From Dyella sp. GSA-30 (GTDB taxonomy: Bacteria; Pseudomonadota; Gammaproteobacteria; Xanthomonadales; Rhodanobacteraceae): a stretch of 64,000 bases of DNA. Shown piece after piece: positions 27,400-36,525 of the stretch. Made by a program: the position numbers and the translations under genes. The notes under the pieces were generated by a model, which did not search any database, had not been told where the DNA came from, and saw nothing but the letters and a program-made list of their open reading frames with translations. Positions within the stretch are counted from its first letter, which is position 1; each line of letters begins with the position of its first letter. Location: positions 2,519,524 through 2,583,523 of the forward strand of contig NZ_AP027042.1 in NCBI RefSeq assembly GCF_027924605.1, written 5' to 3'.

Positions 27400-27572
27400 G
27401 AGCCTGCTGCAAAAGCGGTTGTGCCCCTTGTAGCTAACCCCTTATGCCCTCACCCCTGATAGAATGACGGGCGTTTTGCGGCCAACGTACCCGGCGCCCC
27501 CATGCAACAGCCCGTTCAACGAGTTTTCCGGCCATCGCTGCCGGCCTCCCTGCGGCCTCAAGGAGACTGACC

Positions 27573-28742
27573 ATGGCCTGGAACGAACCCGGTAACAACG
27601 GGCAGCGCGACCCCTGGAACAAGAACAACAACCGTCCCGGCGGCAACAAGTCAGGGCTGGAAGATGTGCTCAAGCAGCTACGCAACCGCTTCGGCAAATT
27701 CGGCGGCGGTGCTGGCGGCATCTTTACCGTTTTGCTGGCCGTGGTGCTGGCCTGGCTGCTGCTGAGCAGCTATGTGATCGTCGATGCCCGCCAGGCCGGT
27801 GTAGTGCTGCGCTTCGGACAGTACAACCGCACGCTGGGGCCGGGCTTCCATTTCAAGCTCCCGCGTCCGCTCGAGTCGGTGACCAAGGTCGGCACTACGG
27901 AAATCCGTTCGGTATCGGACAAGGTGCGCATGTTGACCTCCGACGAGAACATCATCTCGGTGGACTTCAACGTGCAGTACCAGGTGTCCGATGCGCGCCA
28001 GTACCTGTTCTCGCTGAGCGGGCAGCCGGAAGACACCTTGCAGCAGGCCGCCGAAGCGGCCGTGCGCACCGTCGTCGGCGCCAACATCATGGACAACATC
28101 CTGACCAGCCAGAGCGATCCGGTGGCCGTTGCCGCCGCCGACCCGGCTGCCGCGTCGACCGCCGCCACGCCTGCCACGGCCGCTGCCAAGGCACCGGTCC
28201 CGGCGCAGACTCGCGATACCCTGCAGCAGCAGACCCGCGACATCCTGCAGGCCACGCTCGATGGCTACCGCTCGGGCATCACGGTGACCGATGTGAGCTT
28301 CCAGAACGTGGCCCCGCCGCAGGAAGTGAAGGACGCCTTCGACGACGTCAACGCCGCGCGCGAAGACAAGCAGGCGACCGAAAACAACGCGCGCGCCACC
28401 GCCAGCAAGATCGTGCCCGAAGCACGCGGCGATGCATCGCGCATTCTCGCGCAGGCGCTTGGCTATAGCGCCGAGCGCGTGGCCCGCGCCAACGGCGACG
28501 CGGCGCAGTTCAACCTGATCCTCAAGGAATACAAGGCCGCGCCCGACGTCACCCGTCGTCGCCTGTGGCTGGAAACGGTTGAAAACGTCATGTCGAACAA
28601 CCCCAAGGTGCTCGACGGCAGTGGTGGCCGCAATGTCATCTACCTGCCGCTGGAGCGTATGAGCGGCCGGGACGTCCAGGGCGTGGGCACGGTGTTGCAA
28701 TCGGCCGCGGGCGGCGACATCAGCAAGGAGAAGCAGCCATGA
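27573..28742 (+). CDS. hflK: Membrane protease modulator HflK
   Basis: A 389-residue SPFH/prohibitin-family protein: Gly/Asn-rich N terminus, membrane helix (about residues 50-70, FTVLLAVVLAWLLLSSYVIV), then the SPFH domain (RQAGVVLRFGQYNRTLGPGF) and a helical region. An Ala/Thr/Pro-rich insertion (about residues 187-210) interrupts the domain and is not typical. With HflC it forms a large membrane complex that regulates FtsH. It ends in ATGA overlap with hflC. Confidence 0.96.
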   Translation: MAWNEPGNNGQRDPWNKNNNRPGGNKSGLEDVLKQLRNRFGKFGGGAGGIFTVLLAVVLAWLLLSSYVIVDARQAGVVLRFGQYNRTLGPGFHFKLPRPLESVTKVGTTEIRSVSDKVRMLTSDENIISVDFNVQYQVSDARQYLFSLSGQPEDTLQQAAEAAVRTVVGANIMDNILTSQSDPVAVAAADPAAASTAATPATAAAKAPVPAQTRDTLQQQTRDILQATLDGYRSGITVTDVSFQNVAPPQEVKDAFDDVNAAREDKQATENNARATASKIVPEARGDASRILAQALGYSAERVARANGDAAQFNLILKEYKAAPDVTRRRLWLETVENVMSNNPKVLDGSGGRNVIYLPLERMSGRDVQGVGTVLQSAAGGDISKEKQP

Positions 28743-29605
28743 AATTCGTGACCGCGATCCTGGTCGTCCTGATTGTCCTGTTCGGCTACAACAGCATGTA
28801 TGTGGTCAGGGAAGGCGAGAGCGCCCTGGTCCTGCAGTTCGGTCGCATCGTGCGCACCGACAACGATCCGGGCCTGCATTTCAAGTTGCCGCTGGTGCAG
28901 CAGCGCTTGTTGTTCGACAGCCGCATCATGACGCTGGACGCCCAGCCGGAGCGTTACTTCACCTCCGAAAAGAAAAGCGTCAATGTCGACTTCTACGTGA
29001 AGTGGCGCATTGCCGACAGCGCCGCGTATTACCGCGCGACCACCGGTTCGGACCTGCAGGCGGCCAACCGCCTCACCCCGCTGGTCAAGAACGCGCTGCG
29101 CCAGGAATTCAACGGTCGCACGCTGCAGGAGCTGATCACGGCCGGGCGCAAGGACATTACCGAGCGCGTACGTGCCGAGACCGATGCCACCTCGAGCAAG
29201 AATCTCGGTATCGACGTGGTTGACGTGCGCATCAAGCGCATCGAGCTGCCCGATGAAGTGAGCGAATCGGTCTACAAGCGCATGCGTGCCGAACGACTGG
29301 AGCTGGCCAACGAGCTGCGTTCCACCGGCCAGCAGGCGGCGACCACGATCCAGGCCGATGCCGAGCGCCAGGTGCAGGTGATCAAGGCCGATGCCGAGCG
29401 CGATGCTTCCAAGACACGTGGCGAAGGCGATGCGCAGGCTGCGGCCATCTACGCGCAGGCCTATGGCCAGGATCCTGAGTTCTTTGCGTTCTACCGTAGC
29501 CTGTCCGCGTATCGTGATTCGTTCAAGGATGGCAAGGGCGTGCTGGTGCTCAAGCCTGATTCGGAGTTCCTGCGTTATTTCAATGACGGCGCGGCCAAGC
29601 GCTGA
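28739..29605 (+). CDS. hflC: Membrane protease modulator HflC
   Basis: A 288-residue SPFH-family partner of HflK, with an N-terminal membrane helix (VTAILVVLIVLFGYNSMYVV) and the segment VREGESALVLQFGRIVRTD. The start overlaps the hflK stop by four bases (ATGA), giving tight translational coupling and equal stoichiometry. The complex restrains the AAA+ protease FtsH in the inner membrane. Confidence 0.97.
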   Translation: MKFVTAILVVLIVLFGYNSMYVVREGESALVLQFGRIVRTDNDPGLHFKLPLVQQRLLFDSRIMTLDAQPERYFTSEKKSVNVDFYVKWRIADSAAYYRATTGSDLQAANRLTPLVKNALRQEFNGRTLQELITAGRKDITERVRAETDATSSKNLGIDVVDVRIKRIELPDEVSESVYKRMRAERLELANELRSTGQQAATTIQADAERQVQVIKADAERDASKTRGEGDAQAAAIYAQAYGQDPEFFAFYRSLSAYRDSFKDGKGVLVLKPDSEFLRYFNDGAAKR

Positions 29606-29693
29606 GCGTTCGGGTCGCGCCGCATGACCTGTTCGCCGCCGTGTGCCTGGCGTCGGTCATCCGAGGGCAAGATTTCGTTTTTACTATCCTTAA

Positions 29694-31022
<1,329 letters not shown>

Positions 31023-31051
31023 GCGTTCGCATCACGTCGAGATATATGAGA

Positions 31052-31078
31052 AGGGCTCTCTGACGAGAGCCCTTTTTT
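31052..31078 (+). terminator. Rho-independent terminator of purA
   Basis: Hairpin AAGGGCTCT-CTGACG-AGAGCCCTT followed by TTTT, about 30 bases after the purA stop. Confidence 0.93.
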
Positions 31079-31103
31079 ATTTGCCCTGTCCAGACGAGAC
31101 ATG

Positions 31104-31154
31104 GTTGTCCGTTGTCTGCTCGATGTCCGGACACACCGACCGTCCGCGGACAAC
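31104..31154 (+). promoter_or_regulatory. Upstream activating palindromes of a sigma-54-type promoter
   Basis: Two palindromes lie 70-115 bases before the sigma-54-type promoter: TGTCCGGACA at 31124-31133 and GTCCGCGGAC at 31142-31151. They are flanked by an outer inverted pair GTTGTCC (31104-31110) and GGACAAC (31148-31154). Such clustered dyads are the usual binding sites of a sigma-54 enhancer-binding protein. The same GTCCGCGGAC core lies before the second sigma-54-type promoter near 46.4 kb. Confidence 0.7.
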
Positions 31155-31219
31155 GGTATCGTCTGCTGTGCTGACATGAGAAATGGCTTCAGATAGCCGT
31201 TTGCAAGGCATTCGAAGAC

Positions 31220-31236
31220 TTGGCACGACCCTTGCC
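31220..31236 (+). promoter_or_regulatory. Sigma-54-type promoter (-24/-12)
   Basis: TTGGCACGACCCTTGCC matches the YTGGCACGRNNNTTGCW consensus at every position except the last, including the invariant GG and GC at the correct spacing. Transcription would begin about 31246, leaving a leader of about 36 bases before the 28-codon gene at 31282. Confidence 0.82.
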
Positions 31237-31281
31237 ATCTACTCCGTGAAAGCAACTTTTCTAATCTCACGGAGAACAGTC

Positions 31282-31368
31282 ATGAAATTCGAAACCCTGA
31301 TGCTGCCGAGCCTGTTTGCGGTTTGTTCGCTGGTTTGCGTGCTGACGTTCGGTGCGATGCTGATCTGA
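31282..31368 (+). CDS. 28-residue single-span membrane peptide
   Basis: A very short gene that many pipelines would miss. It encodes MKFETLMLP then a single hydrophobic helix (SLFAVCSLVCVLTFGAMLI) to the C terminus. It has a strong ribosome site (ACGGAG, 7 bases before ATG) and lies about 36 bases after the predicted start of a sigma-54-driven transcript. The next gene, an NlpC/P60 peptidase, begins 52 bases later, so both probably share the transcript. No family is recognised; length and form resemble KdpF-like or regulatory mini-proteins, but no functional claim can be made. Confidence 0.7.
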   Translation: MKFETLMLPSLFAVCSLVCVLTFGAMLI

Positions 31369-31420
31369 CGATCGGTCCGACGCATTCGTTTTCTCTATTC
31401 ACGGACTCCAAGGTTTTCTT

Positions 31421-32815
31421 ATGCGAATGGCTTCACGCGTGTTGATGGCTGCGACGTTAGCGATGGTATGCGCACCGGCGTTTTGTCGTGACGATGTCCT
31501 GCCGATTCCGCCGTCCGGGGTGATCGGCACGCAGGACGCGATGCTTTCGCCGGACTACTGGATCACCAGGGCGCCCGCGCCGGATCAGTTGATCCTGACG
31601 CGTGCGCAGATCGATACGCAGAATGCTCGGCTGTTCGCATCCGATCCGAGCATGTACGACTTGCGCAAGATCGGGCCGATGCTGACGCGCGCACAGGTGC
31701 TGGCGTGGATCACCAAGGTGTCCAAGCTTCCGTCCAAGCCGCTCATGGACGTGAAGAACCGGCTCCTTCCGAAGGAAGCGATCGATACGATCGTGGCCAG
31801 TATCGACCTGGATGCGATTCCCGCCAGCGAACCGGCGCGTTACGGCATGGCGGTGCATCGCGTCTCACTGCGCAACTTTCCGACGAACATGCGCGCGTTC
31901 ACGGTAAAGGACCAACCCGATTTTGAGAGCTTTCAGGAAAGCACGATCTTTCCCGGCGACCCGGTGGTGATTGCGCATACCAGCCGCGATGGCCAGTGGT
32001 ATTTCATTGTCAGCCCGCGTTATGCCGCATGGGTCGAGAAATCGGCGATCGCCGAGGGCAGTGCGGAGCAGGTGTTGTCGCATGTAGAGAAAACACTGTA
32101 TCGCGTGATTACCGGCGACAAGGTACGCACCGTCTTCACACCCGAAGCACCCGAGGTTTCCGAACTGCAATTGGACATGGGTACGCGCGTACCATTGGCC
32201 AATGTGCCGCCGGACCAGTCGGTGAACGGGCAGGGTCCGTATGCGTCCTGGACATTGGAGCTGCCCACGCGTGCCGACGATGGCTCGCTGCATTTTCAAG
32301 CTGCGCTATTGCAGCGTCAGGCCGATAGCGCAGCGGACTACTTGCCGCTCACCCGCGCCAACATTATCCACCAGGCATTCAAGTTTCTCGGCGAACGTTA
32401 CGGTTGGGGACATCTCTACAACGGCCGCGATTGCAGCGGATTCGTCTCCGATGTCTATCGCAGCCTGGGCGTGCAGATGCCGCGCAATACCGGTGATCAG
32501 GCAAATAGCCCGGCTTTGTCGCATCGTTTGTTTACCGCGAAAGACGACCATGCGACTCGCATGAAGGCTTTGGCCGATGCGCAGGTCGGTGACCTGATCT
32601 ATATCCCTGGCCACGTGATGATGTTTCTCGGTCGCGTCGACGGGGAACCCTATGTCATCCAGGACGTTGGCGGCGTGATCTTTCTCGATAGCACCGGTCA
32701 CAAGCGTTGGACCCAAACCAACGAAGTTTCGGTGACACCGCTATTGCCCTTGCTGATCGACGAAAAGCTGTCCTATGTCGATGCGATGACCAGCCTGGTG
32801 CATATCAGGCCGTAG
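31421..32815 (+). CDS. Exported NlpC/P60 peptidoglycan-peptide endopeptidase with SH3-like domains
   Basis: A 464-residue protein with a signal peptide (cleavage near AFC-RD). It has the modular order of the N_NLPC_P60/SH3_6/NlpC_P60 enzymes: an N-terminal helical cap (about 40-130), SH3b1-like barrels (about 140-300, with RNFPTNMRAF and GDPVVIAHTSRDGQWYFI), and a C-terminal NlpC/P60 domain. Catalytic Cys is in NGRDCSGFVSDV (about C338), His in IPGHVMMFLG (about H398), with a third polar residue in the following QDVGG region. Such enzymes cut gamma-D-Glu to diamino-acid bonds in cell-wall peptides. Probably driven by the sigma-54-type promoter upstream. It overlaps the convergent monooxygenase gene by 11 bases. 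Confidence 0.88.
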   Translation: MRMASRVLMAATLAMVCAPAFCRDDVLPIPPSGVIGTQDAMLSPDYWITRAPAPDQLILTRAQIDTQNARLFASDPSMYDLRKIGPMLTRAQVLAWITKVSKLPSKPLMDVKNRLLPKEAIDTIVASIDLDAIPASEPARYGMAVHRVSLRNFPTNMRAFTVKDQPDFESFQESTIFPGDPVVIAHTSRDGQWYFIVSPRYAAWVEKSAIAEGSAEQVLSHVEKTLYRVITGDKVRTVFTPEAPEVSELQLDMGTRVPLANVPPDQSVNGQGPYASWTLELPTRADDGSLHFQAALLQRQADSAADYLPLTRANIIHQAFKFLGERYGWGHLYNGRDCSGFVSDVYRSLGVQMPRNTGDQANSPALSHRLFTAKDDHATRMKALADAQVGDLIYIPGHVMMFLGRVDGEPYVIQDVGGVIFLDSTGHKRWTQTNEVSVTPLLPLLIDEKLSYVDAMTSLVHIRP

Positions 32816-34304
32816 TCGATGTGGTCCGGATGCCGTCTTTTGCAAACACCAGGTCGGCATCGTCGATCGGCGCCTTGATCAGCATCTCTCGATCCGATTC
32901 GTAATTGTTGGTGACGCGCCAGTAGCCTGAGCGGCCCTGGCGCGGCATCGCGTCCTTGCCACGTTGCACGTAGCCGGATTCGAGCTGGGCGAGGATGGTT
33001 TCGTCCAGGATTTGCCCAGGCGGCGGTTTCGGCGTCGCCGTCGAATAACCGCGTTGCTGCATATGGTTCAAAAGACGGCATACGTAGTGCGCGGCGAGAT
33101 CGACTTTCAATGTCCACGACGCGTTGGCATAGCCGAAGATCACCGCCATGTTCGGTGTGTCCTGCAGGAGCACGCCCTTGTACGTCATCAATGTGTTGGC
33201 GGCGCGGGCCTGACCATCGACATCCAGCGTCATGCCGCCCAGCGATTGCAACTGAAAGCCCGTCGCCGAGATGACGATGTCCGCATCCAGCTGCTTGCCC
33301 GATGCCAGTCGAATGCCATGATCGGTGAAGGTGTCGATCGCATCGGTCAGCACCGACGCACTACCCGCGCGGATCGCCTTGAACAGGTCGCCATCCGGTA
33401 CGGCGCAGGGGCGTTGCGCCCACGGTGCATACGCGGGTGAGAAATCGTTCGGCTCGCCATGGCCGTCAAGTTGTTTACGGGCAGCCGATAGCAGCAGGTT
33501 CCGCACTTGTCCCGGCCAACGCCGCGCGGCTTTGTATATCCAGCGCTGCAGCTTGATGTTCCGCTTGCGCGCCATGCGATAGACCATGCGCTCGGGCAGT
33601 ACGTGTTTGAGCACGGCGGAGATCTTGTCGTGCGCGGGGATGGAAAAAATATAAGTGGGCGAGCGCTGCAGCATGGTGACGTGTGCCGCGTCGTTTGCCA
33701 GTGCGGGCACCAGCGTAACCGCGGTAGCACCGCTGCCAATAACAACGATACGTTTGTTGCGATAGTCCAGATCATCCGGCCAGTGTTGTGGATGGATGAG
33801 GCGGCCACCAAATCGCTCGATGCCTGCATAGTCCGGGATATAGCCTTGGTCGTGCCGGTAGTAGCCGGTGCACGCGATCAGAAATCGGCAGCGATAGACG
33901 ACGCTACGTTTGCGATGTTCCTCGCTAACGGTAACTGTCCAGCACTGCTGCTCGCTCGACCATGAGGCGTGCCGGGTCTCCACGCCAAAACGTATCCGTT
34001 TGTCGATGCCGTACTCGCGCGCGGTGTCTTCGACATAGCGCCGAATGGACGGGCCATCGGCTAGCACCTTCAGTTCGTTCCACGGCCGGAACGCATAGCC
34101 GAAGGTGAACATGTCCGAATCGGAACGGACGCCTGGATAACGAAAGAGATCCCAGGTGCCGCCGATGGCACCACGTCGCTCCAACAGGGCGAAGGTGGTG
34201 CCGGGACAGTCCCTCGAAAGATGGCTTGCCATCCCGATACCCGACAAGCCTGCACCGATGATCAGGACGTCGGTATATTCGGGTTCGATATCGTCGTGGT
34301 TCAT
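32805..34304 (-). CDS. Flavin-dependent (Baeyer-Villiger type) monooxygenase
   Basis: A 499-residue FAD/NADPH enzyme: FAD Rossmann motif VLIIGAGLSGIGMASHL, GGTWDLFRYPGVRSDSD, BVMO fingerprint-like segment FGGRLIHPQHWPDD, and NADP Rossmann motif IVVIGSGATAVTLVPALA. It resembles MymA/EtaA-type enzymes that oxidise ketones, thioamides or fatty-acid derivatives; the natural substrate is not evident. ATG 34304 (MNHDDIEPEY) is preferred; ATG 34340 would add 12 charged residues. The TetR gene lies upstream on the same strand, beyond the composite repeat. Confidence 0.9.
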   Translation of the reverse strand: MNHDDIEPEYTDVLIIGAGLSGIGMASHLSRDCPGTTFALLERRGAIGGTWDLFRYPGVRSDSDMFTFGYAFRPWNELKVLADGPSIRRYVEDTAREYGIDKRIRFGVETRHASWSSEQQCWTVTVSEEHRKRSVVYRCRFLIACTGYYRHDQGYIPDYAGIERFGGRLIHPQHWPDDLDYRNKRIVVIGSGATAVTLVPALANDAAHVTMLQRSPTYIFSIPAHDKISAVLKHVLPERMVYRMARKRNIKLQRWIYKAARRWPGQVRNLLLSAARKQLDGHGEPNDFSPAYAPWAQRPCAVPDGDLFKAIRAGSASVLTDAIDTFTDHGIRLASGKQLDADIVISATGFQLQSLGGMTLDVDGQARAANTLMTYKGVLLQDTPNMAVIFGYANASWTLKVDLAAHYVCRLLNHMQQRGYSTATPKPPPGQILDETILAQLESGYVQRGKDAMPRQGRSGYWRVTNNYESDREMLIKAPIDDADLVFAKDGIRTTSTTA

Positions 34305-34424
34305 ATCCCTTCGTTTTTCGTCGTCGGGCCGGAAGTGCAATCGACAGCATAGCGCGGCGACGCCGTGGCGCAGCGGCTGTCTGGCGTGAGGCCTAGCCCG
34401 AAAGGCCGAGTTAACTGGCCTTAC

Positions 34425-34633
34425 TGTAGGAGCGACTTCAGTCGCGACCCACGATGGCGTAATGACGTGTCGGGAATGAAGGGGGCCTCCAAAAACCCTT
34501 TCCTATCCGTCGTCCCGGCGAACGCCGGGACCCAGTGACTTACGCTTCGACGTGCTGAAGACGCTAAGCCCCGGCGTTCGCCGGGGCGACGATGAAAACT
34601 GAGCTTATTTGAGGTTCCCGGAAGTCGCTCCTA
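34425..34633. repeat. Composite extragenic repeat element, copy B
   Basis: The fullest copy. TGTAGGAGCGACTTCAGTCG opens it, CCTTTCCTATCC follows, then the inverted pair CGTCGTCCCGGCGAACGCC / GGCGTTCGCCGGGGCGACG (about 34508-34593), and it closes with GGAAGTCGCTCCTAC, the inverse of the opening. The element is thus a nested inverted repeat of about 200 bases, MITE-like in form. It fills most of the 350-base gap between the TetR gene end and the monooxygenase start. Confidence 0.87.
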
Positions 34634-34655
34634 CGGAAACTAGGAGGTATTCCTG

Positions 34656-35270
34656 TCAGTCGAAGAACGTCGCCGCGAAAATCGCACCAAGCATCGTCTG
34701 TGCGTTCTCGTCCGGTAGCTCTTTAGGCATGCAGGCGTTGAAGAAGCGGACGCCATCGATCAGTGCCATGGTCCCAAAGGCCAGGTCGCGGCCGGGGACG
34801 GGTAGTTCCTTGTCCATGGCTTTGCAGAACTGCTCGATGAAATAGCCGATGGTGTCGCGCTTTTCCAGCAGCAGCGCATTAAGGCGTATGCGGAACTTGG
34901 GATCGCGCAGCGCGCAAACGCGCGCTTCGGCCCATAGCGCAAAGCTGGTGTCGCCGCAGTAGGCCTGGATATAGAAGGCCGACAGCTGCGCCTGCATGTC
35001 CTGCTTGGACAGGTCGGCGTCCAGGATCTGCTGCAGGCCTTCCTGGATGTCCTTGTGGTCGCGCTTGAGCAGCTCGATGAACAAGTCGTTCTTGCTGTCG
35101 AAGTTCGAGTAGAACGCGCCCCGGGTGTAGCCGGCATGGGCGGCAATGTCTTCGACGCTGCTACCGGCCAGCCCTTTCTTGGCAATGATCTGCGCGCCCG
35201 CCTCGAGCAGGCGCTCGCGGGTTTGGTCTCGGCTTTCTTCGCGGGTGAGTCGCTTGCGTGGCATGGGCAA
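34656..35270 (-). CDS. TetR/AcrR-family repressor of the adjacent efflux operon
   Basis: A 204-residue regulator with an N-terminal TetR DNA-binding domain (RERLLEAGAQIIAKKGLAGS, SVEDIAAHAGYTRGAFYSNF) and a ligand-binding C-terminal domain of the AcrR/NalC class. It is divergent from the RND operon starting at 35395 with 124 bases between them, the usual repressor arrangement. A candidate operator lies in that gap. ATG 35264 (MPRKRL) is an alternative start. Confidence 0.92.
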   Translation of the reverse strand: MPMPRKRLTREESRDQTRERLLEAGAQIIAKKGLAGSSVEDIAAHAGYTRGAFYSNFDSKNDLFIELLKRDHKDIQEGLQQILDADLSKQDMQAQLSAFYIQAYCGDTSFALWAEARVCALRDPKFRIRLNALLLEKRDTIGYFIEQFCKAMDKELPVPGRDLAFGTMALIDGVRFFNACMPKELPDENAQTMLGAIFAATFFD

Positions 35271-35310
35271 ATCGTACCACGGCTGGCTTTTGCTGCATTT
35301 GAATGCTAGC

Positions 35311-35335
35311 TTGAATTCAAATACAAGTATGTATT
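35311..35335. promoter_or_regulatory. Candidate TetR operator and promoter region
   Basis: TTGAATTCAA (perfect palindrome, 35311-35320) adjoins ATACAAGTATGTATT, an AcrR-like ATAC...GTAT dyad. It lies between the divergent TetR gene and the efflux operon in a locally AT-rich stretch. Confidence 0.55.
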
Positions 35336-35394
35336 AGAGTTCGGCAACGTATCCCCGGGCCGCGAGCGCGGCTCCTACGCAGCAGGAGTGGTTT

Positions 35395-36525
35395 GTGAAC
35401 AACCGCAATTTCCCGTCCCCAGCGGGTGCCTGGGCGCGAGCGTTCGGGCCGCTTTCGATCGCGATAACCGTCGCGCTGCTGTCCGCATGCGGCAAACACG
35501 CGCCTGAAGCCGAGGCTCCGCGTCCGGTCATCGCCATGCCCGCCAAGGCCGCCGACGCCGCGTTCGTGGCGCAGTTTCCGGGCGAGGTGCATGCCCGTTA
35601 CGAAATGCCGTTGTCGTTCCGCGTGCCCGGGCAGCTGATTGCTCGCGAGGCTCATCTGGGCGACTCGGTAAAGAAGGGCCAGGTGCTGGCACGGATCGAC
35701 GATGCCGATGCCGGGCGCAACCAGGCTTCCGCGCAGGCCGCGCTGGAGGCGGCGGAGCATCGACTCGTCTTCGCCACCCAGCAGCGGGATCGCGACGACG
35801 CCCAGGCCAAGGCGAATCTGATCAGCCAGCTGCAGCTCGACCAGACCCACGATGGTTACGCGGCAGCCTTGGCCGGGCGTGACCAGGCCAGACAGCAACT
35901 CGCGTTGGCGCAAAACCAGTCGCGCTATACGACGCTGGTAGCCGACCGCGATGGACGCATCACCAGTGAGCAGGCGGAGATAGGGCAGGTCGTTGCCGCC
36001 GGTCAGGCTGTCTTCGGCTTTGCCTGGTCGGGCGAGCGCGATGTTTTCTTCGACGTACCGGAAGATCGGATCGCCGGCGTGGTCGTGGGGCAGGGCGCCG
36101 CCGTGACCCTGCCGGCGATGCCGGATCGCAAGCTGAAGGGGCGCGTGCGCGATGTGTCGCCCGCGGCCGATCCGCAGGCGCGCACCTATCGCGTCAAGCT
36201 GGCGCTCGATGCCGATGCTGCCGACGTGCCGCTGGGCATGACCGCGCGGGTCGCATTATCCAGCGGTGCGGCTACTGCCGGTGTGCGTCTGCCCGCGACC
36301 GCGCTGTTTCATCAGGGCGAGCATCCCGCGGTCTGGGTCTTGCGCCCGAACGATTCCACGCTCGAACTGCGTCCGGTCACGGTGCTGCGTTACAGCGAGC
36401 GCGATGTTCTGATCGACACCGGCCTGCATGCCGGTGAGCAGGTGGTGATGCAGGGCGTGCACACGGTGACGGCCGGCGAGAAGGTCGCGCCGATTGCGCC
36501 GCCGCATCCGGAGGACGCGCCGTGA
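35395..36525 (+). CDS. RND efflux periplasmic adaptor (membrane fusion lipoprotein)
   Basis: A 376-residue membrane-fusion protein. Lipobox LLSAC gives a lipidated Cys at about residue 32. A lipoyl/hairpin region follows (LSFRVPGQL, LGDSVKKGQVLARID) with an alpha-hairpin (about 95-170), a beta-barrel and a membrane-proximal domain. It joins the inner-membrane pump to the outer-membrane channel. The start is a GTG at 35395. It overlaps the pump gene by four bases (GTGA). Confidence 0.93.
   Translation: MNNRNFPSPAGAWARAFGPLSIAITVALLSACGKHAPEAEAPRPVIAMPAKAADAAFVAQFPGEVHARYEMPLSFRVPGQLIAREAHLGDSVKKGQVLARIDDADAGRNQASAQAALEAAEHRLVFATQQRDRDDAQAKANLISQLQLDQTHDGYAAALAGRDQARQQLALAQNQSRYTTLVADRDGRITSEQAEIGQVVAAGQAVFGFAWSGERDVFFDVPEDRIAGVVVGQGAAVTLPAMPDRKLKGRVRDVSPAADPQARTYRVKLALDADAADVPLGMTARVALSSGAATAGVRLPATALFHQGEHPAVWVLRPNDSTLELRPVTVLRYSERDVLIDTGLHAGEQVVMQGVHTVTAGEKVAPIAPPHPEDAP

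Noticed and set aside
31183-31368. 61-codon version of the small membrane protein gene
   Set aside because: Its first 33 codons cover the sigma-54-type promoter, and the good ribosome site belongs to the internal ATG at 31282.
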